Shown piece after piece: positions 7,132-17,814 of a stretch of DNA of 64,000 nt. Position 1 is the stretch's first letter, and each line of letters begins with the position of its first letter. The notes below the pieces were generated by a model that was not told the DNA's origin, searched no databases, and was given only the letters and a program-made list of their open reading frames with translations. The position numbers and the translations under genes were made by a program. The stretch is taken from contig NZ_AZWQ01000015.1 of NCBI RefSeq assembly GCF_000514815.1, positions 159,061 through 223,060 of the forward strand. Reading direction: 5' to 3'. The DNA comes from Salinispora fenicalii (lineage in GTDB: Bacteria > Actinomycetota > Actinomycetes > Mycobacteriales > Micromonosporaceae).

Positions 7132-8307
7132 ATGCCATCGTCCACCCTGGACCCTGAGGACCCGGTCTTCCGACTGCATCGGGGCGGCAAGCTGGCCGTC
7201 GCCTCGACCGTGCCACTGAACAGCCGGGAAGACCTCTCCCTGGCGTACACCCCCGGGGTGGCCCGGGTCTGTGCGGCCATCGCCGCCGACCCCCGGGCAG
7301 CCGATGACTACACCTGGGTCGGGCACACCGTCGCGGTCGTCACCGACGGCTCCGCCGTGCTGGGGCTCGGCAACATCGGCCCGCAGGCCGCGTTGCCGGT
7401 CATGGAGGGCAAGGCTGTGCTGTTCAAGCAGTTCGGTGGGGTGGACGCGGTACCGATCTGTCTGAACACGCAAGACGTGGATGAGATCGTGACGGCGGTC
7501 CTGGCCCTCGCCCCCTCCTTCGGCGGCATCAACCTGGAGGACATCAGCGCGCCGCGCTGCTTCGAGGTCGAGCAGCGCCTCGACGAGGCGCTGGACATCC
7601 CGGTCTTCCACGACGACCAGCACGGCACCGCGATCGTCGTGCTCGCCGCGTTACGCAACGCGGCGGCGTTGCTCACCCGAAAGCTCGGCGACCTTCGGGT
7701 GGCGATCAGTGGCGCGGGTGCCGCCGGCGTGGCGGTGACCAAGATGCTCATCGCCGGTGGAGTGAACCCGGAACAGGTAGTGGTCTGTGACTCCCGGGGC
7801 ATCCTCGGATCGCACCGCGAAGGTCTCACCAGTGCCAAGGCCGAGCTGGCGGAGCTGACCAACGGTGACGGTCGGCGGGGCGACATGGCCGAGGCGCTGC
7901 GCGACGCCGATGTGCTGATCGGTGTCTCCGGTGGCCAGATCCCCGAGGCAGCAGTGGCCGGCATGGCTCCCGGCGGCATCGTCTTCGCCCTGGCCAACCC
8001 CACCCCCGAGGTGCAGCCGGAGGTGGCCGCCCGACACGTCGCGGTGGTCGCCACCGGTCGAAGCGACCACCCCAACCAGATCAACAATGTGCTCGCCTTC
8101 CCCGGTGTCTTCCGCGGCGCCCTGGACGCCCGGGCCACCCGGATTACCGATGACATGAAGGTGGCCGCGGCGGACGCGATCGCCGGGGTGGTGGCCGACT
8201 CGCTCACACCCGAGGCGATCGTCCCGTCACCCCTCGACCCGCGGGTCGCCCCCGCTGTGGCCGAGGCGGTCGCGGAGGCTGCGCGGCGCGACGGCGTTAC
8301 CCGGTAG
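7132..8307 (+). CDS. Malic enzyme
   Basis: This enzyme oxidatively decarboxylates malate to pyruvate with NAD or NADP reduction. The 391-residue protein shows the bacterial malic-enzyme order. [13 protein letters not shown] leads the N-terminal domain, [17 protein letters not shown] gives metal and acid residues, [12 protein letters not shown] follows, and a Rossmann domain has [13 protein letters not shown]. The short length is that of the MaeB-type catalytic unit without a phosphotransacetylase domain. The start at 7132 is preceded by TGGAG; a longer frame from 6973 overlaps sodX. The coenzyme cannot be read with confidence. Confidence 0.93.
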   Translation: MPSSTLDPEDPVFRLHRGGKLAVASTVPLNSREDLSLAYTPGVARVCAAIAADPRAADDYTWVGHTVAVVTDGSAVLGLGNIGPQAALPVMEGKAVLFKQFGGVDAVPICLNTQDVDEIVTAVLALAPSFGGINLEDISAPRCFEVEQRLDEALDIPVFHDDQHGTAIVVLAALRNAAALLTRKLGDLRVAISGAGAAGVAVTKMLIAGGVNPEQVVVCDSRGILGSHREGLTSAKAELAELTNGDGRRGDMAEALRDADVLIGVSGGQIPEAAVAGMAPGGIVFALANPTPEVQPEVAARHVAVVATGRSDHPNQINNVLAFPGVFRGALDARATRITDDMKVAAADAIAGVVADSLTPEAIVPSPLDPRVAPAVAEAVAEAARRDGVTR

Positions 8308-8469
8308 CCGCGGTGGCGGGATCCGCGCGGTGAAGATGGTGGGATCCGCGTGGCGCGGGGTGCGTGCCGGCGGCGGGGTTCGCGTGGCGCGGCGGCTAAC
8401 CCCGACGTGTGGTCTCACACACGCCGATGGGCCTTCTGGTCACCCGCCTGGGTTGTTACCGTGCCGATC

Positions 8470-9423
8470 ATGCGTGCCGCCTTCGCCTCCCGCTTCGACG
8501 ACGCCAACCCGCTCGCCGCGCTCACCGTCGGCGAACGGCCTGAACCCGCGCACCACGGCGACGACTGGGTGACCGTCCAGGTCACCGCCAGCTCGCTCAA
8601 TCACCACGACCTCTGGTCGCTGCGCGGCGTCGGACTGCGCGCGGAGCAGCTGCCAATGATCCTGGGCTGCGACGCGGCCGGCATTGACCCGGAAGGCAAC
8701 CCGGTGGTCGTCTACCCGGTGATCCCCACCCCGAGCGATCCCCGGCGGATCTCCATCCTCTCCGAGCACTTCCCGGGCACCCTGGCCGAACGGGTCGCCG
8801 TACCCCGGGCGAACCTGCTGCCGCTGCCGGCGGGTCTGGCGGCGACGGACGCGGCCTGCCTGCCCACCGCCTGGCTGACCGCATGGCGGATGCTCACCAC
8901 CCGGGGCCGGGTGGACGAGGCCGCCGCCGTGCTGGTGCAGGGGGCGGGTGGAGGTGTGGCCACCGCGGCCATCGCGCTCGCCAGCGCAATGGGTAAACGG
9001 GTCTATGCGACCAGCCGGGACGCCGCCAAGCGGGAGCGGGTCGCGGTGCTCGGCGCGACCGCCGTCGAACCGGGCGCTCGGCTGCCAGAGCGGGTGGACC
9101 TGGTGATCGAAACGGTCGGTGCCGCGACCTTCGACCACTCGCTGAAGTCAGCCGCACCCGAGGCCCGGATCGTGGTCTCCGGCGCTACCGCCGGGCACGA
9201 ACCCAAGGTCAACCTGCGCCGCGTCTTCGCCATGCAGCTGGAGATCCTTGGCACCTCCATGGGCACCCCGGATGAGCTGGCCGCGCTGCTGACCTTCTGC
9301 GCCGAGCGGGGGCTGCGCCCGGTGCAGGACCGGGTGGTGCCGTTCACCGCGGTCGAGGAGGCATTCGTCCGCCTGCACTCCGGCGACGTCTTCGGCAAGG
9401 TGGTCGTTGACCACGCTGCCTGA
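8470..9423 (+). CDS. Zinc-free medium-chain dehydrogenase / quinone oxidoreductase-like
   Basis: This 317-residue member of the medium-chain dehydrogenase superfamily has an N-terminal GroES-like domain (SSLNHHDLWSLRG, LGCDAAG) and a Rossmann domain (VLVQGAGGGVATAAIALA). Cysteine clusters for structural zinc are missing, so a quinone-oxidoreductase-type NAD(P)H enzyme is most likely. I took the ATG at 8470; TACCGT lies eight bases before it, which supports it over the far longer frame starting at 8350. The gene ends six bases from the convergent ackA, with no room for a separate terminator. Confidence 0.85.
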   Translation: MRAAFASRFDDANPLAALTVGERPEPAHHGDDWVTVQVTASSLNHHDLWSLRGVGLRAEQLPMILGCDAAGIDPEGNPVVVYPVIPTPSDPRRISILSEHFPGTLAERVAVPRANLLPLPAGLAATDAACLPTAWLTAWRMLTTRGRVDEAAAVLVQGAGGGVATAAIALASAMGKRVYATSRDAAKRERVAVLGATAVEPGARLPERVDLVIETVGAATFDHSLKSAAPEARIVVSGATAGHEPKVNLRRVFAMQLEILGTSMGTPDELAALLTFCAERGLRPVQDRVVPFTAVEEAFVRLHSGDVFGKVVVDHAA

Positions 9424-9429
9424 GCGACG

Positions 9430-10545
9430 TCAGCGCCGGCCCGCCACCTCCCGGGCGGCGCGGGCGATCTCCCGCTCTTCGTCGGTACCGATGACGCAGA
9501 CCGCCACCTCGCCCCCGTCCGGCGAAATGACCCGGTCACCACTGCCGGCGTTGCGCTCCGGATCGACCGTGATACCGAGTCGCTCCAGTCCGGCCAAGGC
9601 CGCCGCACGGACCGGGGCGGCGTGCTCGCCGACGCCGGCGGTGAAGGTCACCGCGTCCACCCGGCCGAGCAGCGCGTAGTACGCCCCCACATAGCTGGTG
9701 ATCCGGCGGCAGTAGACGTCGAAGGCGAGGACAGCGGCCTGGTCGCCGTCCGCCCGGCGGGCAAGCACCTCGCGCATGTCATTGGCGCCGGTGAGCCCGT
9801 ACAGGCCGCTGCGATGGTTGAGCAGGTCGTCGATGTCGTCGACGCCCAGCCCGCCCTCCCGCCGCAGGTGAAAGATCACTGTTGGGTCCAGGTCGCCGCT
9901 CCGGGTGCCCATGACCAACCCCTCGAGCGGGGACATCCCCATTGAAGTGGCCACGCTTCGCCCACCAGCGACGGCGGCGGCGCTCGCGCCGTTGCCCAGG
10001 TGCAGGGTGATGGTGTTGGTCTCGGCGTACGGACGACCCAGCAACTCCGCCGTGCGCCGGGAGACGTACGCGTGGGAGGTGCCGTGGAAGCCGTACCGCC
10101 GAATGCCGTACCGGTCGGCCGTCGCCCGGTCGATCGCGTAGGTGGCGGCGGACTCGGGCATCGTGGTGTGGAAGGCGGTGTCGAAGACGGCGACCTGGGG
10201 GACACCGGGCAGCGTCGCCCGGGCGACCTCGATGCCGGCCAAGTTTGCGGGGTTGTGTAACGGGGCGAGGGGCACCAGCTCCCGGATCGCGGTGAGCACC
10301 GCGTCGTCGATCAGGACCGGCTGGCCGAAGCGGCGTCCACCATGCACCACCCGGTGCCCGATGGCGGTGAGCCCGGTCAGGTCGAGCTCGGCGAGGATCC
10401 CCCGGATGGCGGTGCTGTGGTCGGCCGGTCCGCCCCCGGGTTCACCGATCCGCTCGACGGCGCCCCGGTTGAGGACATCGTCGCCGTCGTAGAGCCGCCA
10501 CTTGACCGACGATGACCCGCAGTTGAGTACCAGTACCCGGCTCAT
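9430..10545 (-). CDS. ackA: Acetate kinase
   Basis: Acetate kinase interconverts acetyl phosphate + ADP with acetate + ATP. The 371-residue protein shows the family signatures VLNCGSSSVKW at the N-terminus, GHRVVHGGR, AVFDTAFH and MGTRSGDLDP. Its start overlaps the pta stop by ATGA, forming the usual pta-ackA pair for acetate overflow and acetyl-phosphate control. It is slightly shorter than the roughly 400 residues of many homologues, but no motif is missing. Confidence 0.97.
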   Translation of the reverse strand: MSRVLVLNCGSSSVKWRLYDGDDVLNRGAVERIGEPGGGPADHSTAIRGILAELDLTGLTAIGHRVVHGGRRFGQPVLIDDAVLTAIRELVPLAPLHNPANLAGIEVARATLPGVPQVAVFDTAFHTTMPESAATYAIDRATADRYGIRRYGFHGTSHAYVSRRTAELLGRPYAETNTITLHLGNGASAAAVAGGRSVATSMGMSPLEGLVMGTRSGDLDPTVIFHLRREGGLGVDDIDDLLNHRSGLYGLTGANDMREVLARRADGDQAAVLAFDVYCRRITSYVGAYYALLGRVDAVTFTAGVGEHAAPVRAAALAGLERLGITVDPERNAGSGDRVISPDGGEVAVCVIGTDEEREIARAAREVAGRR

Positions 10546-12608
10546 TTGCCTGCCTCTCCGGCCTGGATCGCGGTGATCGCCACTGTGTTGACGATGTCCG
10601 GAACGGTCGCACCCCGGGAAAGGTCGTTCACTGGCCGGCGTAGCCCCTGCATGACCGGCCCGACCGCCACCGCTCGGGCAGACCGCTGCACCGCCTTGTA
10701 CGTGTTGTTGCCCGTGTTGAGATCCGGGAAGACGAAGACCGTCGCCCGCCCGGCGACCGTACTGCCGGGCAGCTTCGTCGCCGCCACCGTCGGGTCGATC
10801 GCCGCGTCGTACTGGATCGGCCCCTCGACCAGTAGATCCGGTCGGCGCTCCCGAACCTGTCGAGTGGCCTCCGCGACCTTCTCCACATCGGCGCCGGCGC
10901 CCGAGCTACCGGTCGAGTACGACAGCATCGCCACCCGTGGCTCGATGCCGAACCGGACGGCGGTGTCGGCAGATGAGATCGCGATGTCGGCGAGCTGGGC
11001 GGCGTTCGGGTCGGGGTTGACCGCGCAGTCGCCGTAGACGAGTACCCGGTCGGCGAGCAGCATGAAGAAGACGCTGGAGGCGATGGAGACGTCGGGCAGG
11101 TTGCGGATGATCTCGAAGGCGGGACGGATGGTGGCCGCGGTGGTGTGGGTGGCACCGGAGACCATGCCGTCGGCGTACCCGGCCCACACCATCATCGTGC
11201 CGAAGTAGTTCGGCTGGGGCACGATGTCGTGGGCGAGGTCCGGGGTAACGCCCCGGTGGGCGCGGAGCCGCGCGTACCCGTCGGCGAACTCGTCGCGCCA
11301 CTCGCTGGTGAACGGATCGATCACCCGTGCGCCGGCGATGTCGACGCCCAACTCCCGGGTCCGTCGGGCGATATCGTCGGGCCGGCCGAGCAGGGTCAGT
11401 TCGGCTACATCCCGGCGTAGCAGGATCTCGGCTGCCCGCAGGATTCGCTCCTCGTTCCCCTCCGGCAGCACCACATGCCGGCGCTGTGCCCGGGCCCGGT
11501 CGATCAGGTCGTACTCGAACATCAGCGGGGTGACCCGCTGCGAACGGGTGACCCGTAGTCGGCGGGACAGGTCGTCGGTGTCCACGCAGCGCTCAAAGGC
11601 ACCCAGCGCGGCCTCCACCTTGCGCGGGTTGCCGGCGTTGAGTCGGCCCTCGATTCGGTTGCAGGCGGCGACCGTGTCGTAGCTGTCGCTAGGCACGGAG
11701 AGCACGGCGAGGCCCGGCCGTAGCCGCTCGACCAGCTGCATTGTGCGTGGGTCCGGCGTTTCGCCGAGGGTGAGGACCAGCCCGGAGAGCGCGACCTGTC
11801 CCGCGACGTGCGCGGCGTTGGTGGCGACCAGGAGATCGTCCCGATCCCCTGGCATGATCACCAGGGCGCCTTCGGTCAGGTGGTCGAGCAGCGTGGGCAC
11901 GTGGGCCGCCCCGACGACATAGTCGAGTACGTCGCGGCTGAGCGCGGCGTTGTCCCCACCGACCTGGGTGGCGCCGAGCGCCGTCGCCACCTCAGCGACG
12001 GTCGGCGCCGACACACTGGGCACCTCGGGGATCAGGTACGCGGGCACCGGCAGTTCGGGCAGGGTGAGCGGACCGGTCACCCGGTTCGCGACGACCGCCA
12101 GCACCGTCGCGCCGAGGTCCGCCAGGTCGTGGTACGCCCCCCGGGCTGCCGCGGCGATGGTGGAGGTCTCCTGCTCGTACCCGTCCACCACGGGGACCAC
12201 GACGCTGCCGAACTCGGTCGCGAGCCGGGCGTTGAAGGCCAGTTCCCGGGGCCCGGCGCCCTCGCCGCCATCGGCGAAGTCGCTGCCCACCACGACCACC
12301 GCCGGGAACTGCCGCTCGATCGCGCGATATCGCTCGACGATGCGGGAGACGAGCTGTTCCCGCCGACCTTCGGCGACCATCCCGGTGGCCTCGGTGTAGG
12401 TGGTGCCGGTGAGGTCCTCGATCGGCAGTTCGACCCGGTAGCGTTCGCTGAGCAGAGCGAGGATCGGGTCCGGTTGGTCGCCACGGACCAACGGCCGGAA
12501 GATACCGATTCGGCCAACCTGCCGGGACAACAGCTCCGCCAGTCCCAGGGCGACGGTGGACTTGCCGCCGCCGGAACTCACGCTGGTCAGATACACACTC
12601 CGCGCCAC
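10542..12608 (-). CDS. pta: Phosphate acetyltransferase (long, three-domain form)
   Basis: Phosphate acetyltransferase converts acetyl-CoA and phosphate to acetyl phosphate. The long 688-residue form has an N-terminal P-loop dethiobiotin-synthetase-like domain (VYLTSVSSGGGKSTVALGL), a DRTGG domain in the middle, and the catalytic PTA_PTB domain from about residue 365, containing SYSTGSSGAG and the C-terminal GLRRPVNDLSRG. The frame extends to 12698. The GTG at 12608 begins directly at the conserved ARSVYLTSV, and TAGAGT lies eight bases before it. The gene overlaps ackA by four bases, so the two enzymes are translationally coupled. Confidence 0.95.
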   Translation of the reverse strand: MARSVYLTSVSSGGGKSTVALGLAELLSRQVGRIGIFRPLVRGDQPDPILALLSERYRVELPIEDLTGTTYTEATGMVAEGRREQLVSRIVERYRAIERQFPAVVVVGSDFADGGEGAGPRELAFNARLATEFGSVVVPVVDGYEQETSTIAAAARGAYHDLADLGATVLAVVANRVTGPLTLPELPVPAYLIPEVPSVSAPTVAEVATALGATQVGGDNAALSRDVLDYVVGAAHVPTLLDHLTEGALVIMPGDRDDLLVATNAAHVAGQVALSGLVLTLGETPDPRTMQLVERLRPGLAVLSVPSDSYDTVAACNRIEGRLNAGNPRKVEAALGAFERCVDTDDLSRRLRVTRSQRVTPLMFEYDLIDRARAQRRHVVLPEGNEERILRAAEILLRRDVAELTLLGRPDDIARRTRELGVDIAGARVIDPFTSEWRDEFADGYARLRAHRGVTPDLAHDIVPQPNYFGTMMVWAGYADGMVSGATHTTAATIRPAFEIIRNLPDVSIASSVFFMLLADRVLVYGDCAVNPDPNAAQLADIAISSADTAVRFGIEPRVAMLSYSTGSSGAGADVEKVAEATRQVRERRPDLLVEGPIQYDAAIDPTVAATKLPGSTVAGRATVFVFPDLNTGNNTYKAVQRSARAVAVGPVMQGLRRPVNDLSRGATVPDIVNTVAITAIQAGEAGK

Positions 12609-12697
12609 GAGATCCACTCTAGGAGCTCGCCGGGCTGTCCGCCTGGGTCCTTCGGCCTGGTCATCCGGCCCGGGGGCCGGGGTGTTCGCTGCGCGCA

Positions 12698-12728
12698 ACT
12701 CCCCGGGAGCTCGCTGCTCCCGGGGAGT
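12698..12728. terminator. Hairpin between the DUF6104-like gene and pta
   Basis: A perfect 13-bp stem (12698-12710 with 12716-12728) with a 5-nt loop lies seven bases beyond the stop of the small minus-strand gene at 12736-12930 and before pta. Confidence 0.8.
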
Positions 12729-12735
12729 CCTGGCC

Positions 12736-12930
12736 CTACTCGTCGTCCTCGTCGTCCAGCCGAGCCAGGTAGGTGGCGAAGCGCTCGATCGGGGTCTCGA
12801 ATTCGGGGTTCTGGTCGACGAAGTCGCGTAGGCGCTCGGCGAGCCATTCGATGCTGACCTGCTCGTCGCCGCGGCGCTCGGTCAGTTCCTCGATCCCTCG
12901 GTCGGTGAAGTACATGTGTTCCTCGGTCAC
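12736..12930 (-). CDS. Small acidic conserved actinobacterial protein (DUF6104-like)
   Basis: The 64-residue product begins MTEEHMYFTDRGIEELTERRG, contains IEWLAERLRDFVDQNPEFETP and ends in an acidic LARLDDEDDE tail. I recognise the pattern as a small protein family widespread in Actinobacteria (DUF6104, to the best of my memory). Its function is unknown. It has hairpins on both sides (12698-12728 and 12935-12975), so it is probably its own transcription unit downstream of kgd. Confidence 0.8.
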   Translation of the reverse strand: MTEEHMYFTDRGIEELTERRGDEQVSIEWLAERLRDFVDQNPEFETPIERFATYLARLDDEDDE

Positions 12931-12934
12931 ATCG

Positions 12935-12975
12935 TGGTGGTGGGGGCCGGGACGGTTGTCCGGCCCCCACCACCA
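12935..12975. terminator. Hairpin downstream of kgd
   Basis: A perfect 16-bp stem (12935-12950 with 12960-12975) with a 9-nt loop lies 18 bases after the kgd stop codon, between kgd and the small acidic-protein gene. Confidence 0.85.
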
Positions 12976-12993
12976 GCACGGGTTGGGTGATAC

Positions 12994-15900
12994 CTACGGG
13001 CGGGGGAGTGCTGCGTCGAGCAGAGCGGAGAGCTCGACGTCGTGCATCTTGGCCGAGCCGACCGCCGGGGCGGCAGCCGCTGGGCGGGAGATGCGGCGCA
13101 GCCGTACCCCGTCCAGGTGCTCCAGCATGTTGAGGGCGACAAACGACCAGGCACCCTGGTTGGCCGGCTCCTCCTGGACCCAGGCGAAGTCCACCGCGTT
13201 CGGGTACGCCGCGAGCGCCGTCCGGATCTCCTCGATCGGCATCGGGTAGAGCTGTTCGACCCGGATGATCGCCGTGTCAGTGATACCGCGATCCTGCCGG
13301 GCCTGGAACAGGTCGTAGTAGACCTTGCCCGAGCAGAGCAGTACCCGCTTCACCTGCTCCGGGGCGGGGGCGCCACCGTCGGATAGCACCGACTGGAAGG
13401 TGCCGTTGGTGAAGTCCTCGACCTGCGAGACGCAGAGCCGGTGCCGCAGCAGGGACTTCGGGGTGAAGACGATGAGGGGCTTGCGCTTCGGCGACATGGC
13501 CTGGCGACGTAGCAGGTGGAAGTAGTTCGCCGGGGTGGTCGGGATAGCCACCCGCATGTTGTCCTCGGCGCAGAGCTGGAGGAACCGTTCCGGGCGGCCG
13601 GAAGTGTGGTCCGGCCCCTGGCCCTCGTGGCCGTGCGGCAGCAGCAGCGTGACCGCGGAGCGTTGACCCCACTTCACTTCGCCGGAGGAGATGAACTCGT
13701 CGATCACCGACTGGGCGCCGTTGACGAAGTCACCGAACTGGGCTTCCCAGCAGACCAGCGCGTTGACGTTCTCCACCGAGTAGCCGTACTCGAAGCCCAT
13801 CGCCGCGTACTCGGACAGCAGCGAGTCGTGCACGAAGAACCGGGACCGCTCGCCGCCGGCGGTTAGTGACTCCAGGGGCAGGTGGTCGTCGCCGGTCTCG
13901 GCGTCGACGACGGAGGCGTGCCGCTGCACGAACGTGCCGCGGCGCGAGTCCTGACCGGCGAGCCGGATGGTGACCCCGTCGTGCAGCAGCGCGCCGAAGG
14001 CGATGATCTCGCCGAAACCCCAGTCGATGTTGCCCTCGTTGGCCATCTTGGCCCGCCGGTCGAGCAGCTGCTGGATTCGCTTGTGCGGGGTGAAGGCCTC
14101 CGGCAGGTTGAGGTGCGCCTCGCCGATCGCCCGGATGACATCGGCGTCAGTGGCGGTCTCCACCGATGGCTCGGGCTCGTCCTCCCGCTTCGGGCGGCTG
14201 AGCTGACGGGGCGCGGTGGCGGCGTCTCGGGTGGCCTTGAAGACCCGCTCCAGCTGCGCCTGGTAGTCGCGCAGCAGCTCCTCCGCGTCCTCCACGGTGA
14301 TGTCGCCGCGCCCGATCAGCTCCTCGGTGTAGAGCTTGCGCACCGATCGCTTTGAGTCGATGATCCGGTACATCTCCGGGTTCGACATCGACGGGTCGTC
14401 GCCCTCGTTGTGCCCGCGGCGCCGGTAGCAGACCAGGTCGATGACGACATCCTTGTTGAACGTCTGCCGGTACTCGAAGGCCAGCTGCGCGACGCGCACC
14501 ACGGCCTCCGGGTCATCGCCGTTGACGTGGAAGATCGGCGCCTGGATCATCCGGGCCACGTCGGTACTGTAGAGGCTGGAGCGGCTGTACTCCGGTGCGG
14601 TGGTGAAGCCGACCTGGTTGTTGACCACCACGTGCACCGTGCCGCCGGTGCGGTAGCCGCGTAGCTGGGACAGGTTCAGCGTCTCGGCGACGACCCCCTG
14701 GCCGGCGAAGGCCGCGTCCCCGTGCACCGCCAGCGGCAGCACGGTGTAGCCCTCCAGCTTGAGGTCGATCCGGTCCTGCTTGGCCCGGACGATGCCCTCC
14801 AGCACCGGGTCAACGGCCTCCAGGTGTGACGGGTTCGCCACCACCGAGACCTTGACCGAGTGTTCGCCGTCCGGGGTGGTGAACTTGCCGTTCTGCCCGA
14901 GGTGGTACTTCACATCGCCGGAGCCCTGCGTGGAGCGCGGGTCCAGGTGCCCCTCGAACTCGGAGAAGATCTTCTCGTACGGCTTGCCGACGATGTTGGC
15001 CAGCACGTTCAGCCGGCCCCGGTGTGCCATGCCGATGACGACCTCGTCCAGCCCACCTTCGGCGGAGGCCTCCAACACCTCACCGAGCAGCGGGATCAGC
15101 GACTCGCCCCCCTCCAGCGAGAAGCGCTTCTGGCCGACGTACTTGGTCTGCAGGAAGGTCTCGAAGGCCTCCGCGGCGTTCAGCCGGTTGAGGACGTGCT
15201 TCTGCTCGTTGACCGCCGGCTTCTCGTACTTGCGCTCGACCCGCTGCTGGATCCAGCGCCGCTCCTCCGGGTCCTGGATGTGCATGTACTCGATGCCGAC
15301 CCGGCGGCAGTAGGTGTCCCGGAGCACGCCGAGGACATCGCGCAACTTCATCCGCTGTCGGTTGGCGAAACCGTTCACCGGGAACTGGCGGTCCAGGTCC
15401 CACAGGGTGAGCCCGTGCTGGAGGACGTCCAGATCCGGGTGCTTGCGGATCTTGAATTCCAGCGGGTCGGTGTCGGCCATCAGGTGGCCCCGCACCCGGT
15501 AGGCGTGGATCAGCTCGTGGACCCGGGCAGTTTTGTTGATCTGACCTTCGCCGTCGATCGCGACGTCGCGCATCCAGCGCACCGGCTCGTACGGGATCCG
15601 GAGCGAGGTGAAGATCTGGTCGTAGAAGCCGTGCTCGCCGAGGAGTACCTCATGCATCACCTTGAGGAACTCGCCGGACTGCGCGCCCTGGATGATCCGG
15701 TGGTCGTAGGTGCTGGTCAGCGTGATGACCTTACTGACCGCCAATTCGGCGAGGGTGGCTTCGCTCATGCCCTGGTACGGCGCCGGGTACTCCATCGCGC
15801 CAACGCCGATGATCGCGCTCTGGCCGGTCATGAGCCGTGGCATCGAGTGCACGGTGCCGATGCCGCCGGGGTTGGTCAGCGAGATGGTGGTGCCGCCGTA

Positions 15901-16725
15901 GTCCTCCATGGTCAGCTCGTTCTTCCGAGCCCGCCGGACCACGTCCTCGTAGGCCTGCCAGAACTGTCGGAAGTCCAGCTGCTCGCAGGCCTTGATGGAG
16001 GGCACCACCAGGTTGCGGCTGCCGTCCGGCTTGACCAGGTCGATCGCGATTCCGAGGTTGACGTGCTCGGGGCGGACCAGCGTCGGCTTGCCATCCGTGA
16101 CGGCGAAGGAGTTGTTCATCTCCGGGTGCATCGCCAGTGCACGGACCAGCGCGTACCCGACCAGGTGGGTGAAGCTGACCTTCCCGCCGCGGCCCCGGGC
16201 GAGGTGGTTGTTGATCACGATGCGGTTGTCCACCAGCAGCTTGGCCGGTACGGCCCGCACACTGGTCGCGGTCGGCACGCTCAACGAGGCGTCCATGTTC
16301 TGGACGATCTTGGCAGCGACTCCGCGTAGCGGTGCGGTCTGTGGGCCGGATGAGGTCGGCGTGGCGGCCGGCTTCGAGGGGGCCGGTTTAGTGGCCGGCT
16401 TCGCGGCCGCCGGCTTCGCGTCCGCCGGCTTGGCGGCGGGCTTGCTGGGGGCGGCCTTGGTCGACACGGATTTGCGCTCCGGGGTGGCAGCGGGCGGGGC
16501 AGCAGCGGGTTCGGGCTGGCCGTCGGGCTCCGGTTTCGCGGCCGGCTCGCCATCCCGCGTGTCTCCCGGGCCCGGTGTGGGCCGGTAGTCGGCGAAAAAG
16601 TCGTGCCAGGCCGGGTCGACGCTGGTGGGGTCGGTGAGGTACCGCTGGTACATCTCTTCGACGATCCACTCGTTTGGGCCGAAACCCGCCAGTGGGTTCT
16701 CCTGCGAGGTCTGCTGGGTCGACAC
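12994..16725 (-). CDS. kgd: Multifunctional 2-oxoglutarate decarboxylase/dehydrogenase E1-E2 (Kgd)
   Basis: This is the 1,243-residue fused enzyme of the actinobacterial TCA cycle. It starts with a short 2-oxoglutarate-dehydrogenase N-terminal segment ([17 protein letters not shown]). An Ala/Pro/Lys linker follows at about residues 45-140. Next comes a succinyltransferase catalytic domain without a lipoyl domain, with [11 protein letters not shown] at its end. A thiamine-diphosphate E1 domain fills the rest ([23 protein letters not shown]). In mycobacteria Kgd is inhibited by GarA, an FHA protein; the FHA gene at 28605 is not GarA-like in length. The gene is monocistronic, ending in a strong hairpin. 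Confidence 0.96.
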   Translation of the reverse strand: MSTQQTSQENPLAGFGPNEWIVEEMYQRYLTDPTSVDPAWHDFFADYRPTPGPGDTRDGEPAAKPEPDGQPEPAAAPPAATPERKSVSTKAAPSKPAAKPADAKPAAAKPATKPAPSKPAATPTSSGPQTAPLRGVAAKIVQNMDASLSVPTATSVRAVPAKLLVDNRIVINNHLARGRGGKVSFTHLVGYALVRALAMHPEMNNSFAVTDGKPTLVRPEHVNLGIAIDLVKPDGSRNLVVPSIKACEQLDFRQFWQAYEDVVRRARKNELTMEDYGGTTISLTNPGGIGTVHSMPRLMTGQSAIIGVGAMEYPAPYQGMSEATLAELAVSKVITLTSTYDHRIIQGAQSGEFLKVMHEVLLGEHGFYDQIFTSLRIPYEPVRWMRDVAIDGEGQINKTARVHELIHAYRVRGHLMADTDPLEFKIRKHPDLDVLQHGLTLWDLDRQFPVNGFANRQRMKLRDVLGVLRDTYCRRVGIEYMHIQDPEERRWIQQRVERKYEKPAVNEQKHVLNRLNAAEAFETFLQTKYVGQKRFSLEGGESLIPLLGEVLEASAEGGLDEVVIGMAHRGRLNVLANIVGKPYEKIFSEFEGHLDPRSTQGSGDVKYHLGQNGKFTTPDGEHSVKVSVVANPSHLEAVDPVLEGIVRAKQDRIDLKLEGYTVLPLAVHGDAAFAGQGVVAETLNLSQLRGYRTGGTVHVVVNNQVGFTTAPEYSRSSLYSTDVARMIQAPIFHVNGDDPEAVVRVAQLAFEYRQTFNKDVVIDLVCYRRRGHNEGDDPSMSNPEMYRIIDSKRSVRKLYTEELIGRGDITVEDAEELLRDYQAQLERVFKATRDAATAPRQLSRPKREDEPEPSVETATDADVIRAIGEAHLNLPEAFTPHKRIQQLLDRRAKMANEGNIDWGFGEIIAFGALLHDGVTIRLAGQDSRRGTFVQRHASVVDAETGDDHLPLESLTAGGERSRFFVHDSLLSEYAAMGFEYGYSVENVNALVCWEAQFGDFVNGAQSVIDEFISSGEVKWGQRSAVTLLLPHGHEGQGPDHTSGRPERFLQLCAEDNMRVAIPTTPANYFHLLRRQAMSPKRKPLIVFTPKSLLRHRLCVSQVEDFTNGTFQSVLSDGGAPAPEQVKRVLLCSGKVYYDLFQARQDRGITDTAIIRVEQLYPMPIEEIRTALAAYPNAVDFAWVQEEPANQGAWSFVALNMLEHLDGVRLRRISRPAAAAPAVGSAKMHDVELSALLDAALPRP

Positions 16726-16942
16726 GGCCGGTAATCGCCTCTTTCACGCAAGTTTGTGGGTTATGCCGAACGCCGGGAGCTCCCGGACACACGAGTCAGG
16801 TTCCAGGCTACGCCGTACTAAACCGTTAGGAGTTTCCGACTCGGCTCCGTGGGGCGTTTCACAGAAAACGCCAGAGGTTCGCCGGTTGCTGTGCCTCCCG
16901 TCAGCTCCTGGTTACCCGGCCCGGATCTGTTGGCCGCGGACG

Positions 16943-16971
16943 GGCGTACCTGCCCGAAGAGCAGGTACGCC
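16943..16971. terminator. Hairpin downstream of the ABC transporter operon
   Basis: An 11-bp perfect stem (16943-16953 with 16961-16971) with a 7-nt loop lies 18 bases beyond the permease stop codon on the minus strand. The rest of 16726-16942 holds the upstream region of kgd and no gene. Confidence 0.75.
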
Positions 16972-16989
16972 GCCCACCTGATGGATCCG

Positions 16990-17814
16990 TCAGGAGATGT
17001 CCCGCCGACGCATGATGAGGATGCCGATCAGCCCGGAGATCAGCCCGTACCCGATGAGTACGGCGGCGCCGGCCCAGCGCGGCGGCTCCCCTGGAATGTC
17101 GACACCGGTGATCATGAGTGAGGAGGCCAGCGACGGCACCAGCAGTTGCAGGTTGTTGATCCAGTCGCCGAACCGGCTCGCCGCGATGGCGAGCACGGTC
17201 AGCGCCCCGATCGTGCCCCCCAGGTACAGCAGAATTCCGGTGACAGTGGCGCCGATTTGGCTACGGATAAGCGTCCCCAGACCAACCCCGAAGAACACCC
17301 AGAGCAGGTAGGCCAGCCCGTTGAGGGCAACGGCCTCCCAGACGGCGCTGCCCCACTGGGCGCCCACCCCGACCTGCTCCAGGATCGCCATCCCGGCGAG
17401 CAGGTTCGCCCCGGTCGTTCCGAGCCAGAAAATCAGCGCCAGGCAGGCGGTCGCGGCGAGCTTGGCCAGGACGACCGCGCTGCGCCGCGGAGTGGTCAGG
17501 AAGGTGGTGGTCACGGTCTGGTGGAAGAACTCACCGGTTACCACGACGATGCCGAGCAGCATCACCATCAGCAGGCCGAAGAACTGGCCGTTGGTGTAGA
17601 GGTTGGCCGCCAGCGCATCCGGCTGGGACACCGCCCCCACCGCCTCGGCCTGCTCCGCCGACACATCGCCGAACCGGTCCTGGGCGAGCAGGTCGGTCTG
17701 CCCCCAGTTGATGAGCAACGTGATGCCCCACAGTGGCAGGTAGATCAGAGCCATGATCCACCACATACTGGTCGTACGGATCTTGAACAGCTCGGCGCGG
17801 ATCAGGTTGCTCAT
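16990..17814 (-). CDS. ABC-2-type transporter permease
   Basis: This 274-residue permease has about six membrane spans and the typical opening MSNLIRAELFKIRTTSMWW, which is characteristic of ABC-2 permeases paired with a DrrA/CcmA-type ATPase. Its ATG overlaps the stop of the ATPase gene (ATGA), so the two subunits are translationally coupled and made in equal amounts. The frame extends upstream inside the ATPase gene, but that part is a shadow. The substrate is unknown; drugs, lipids and signal molecules are all possible for this class. Confidence 0.88.
   Translation of the reverse strand: MSNLIRAELFKIRTTSMWWIMALIYLPLWGITLLINWGQTDLLAQDRFGDVSAEQAEAVGAVSQPDALAANLYTNGQFFGLLMVMLLGIVVVTGEFFHQTVTTTFLTTPRRSAVVLAKLAATACLALIFWLGTTGANLLAGMAILEQVGVGAQWGSAVWEAVALNGLAYLLWVFFGVGLGTLIRSQIGATVTGILLYLGGTIGALTVLAIAASRFGDWINNLQLLVPSLASSLMITGVDIPGEPPRWAGAAVLIGYGLISGLIGILIMRRRDIS

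Noticed and set aside
14860..16329. Plus-strand frame of 489 codons over kgd
   Set aside because: It is a shadow of the kgd gene with a His/Asp/Val-rich composition and no domain.
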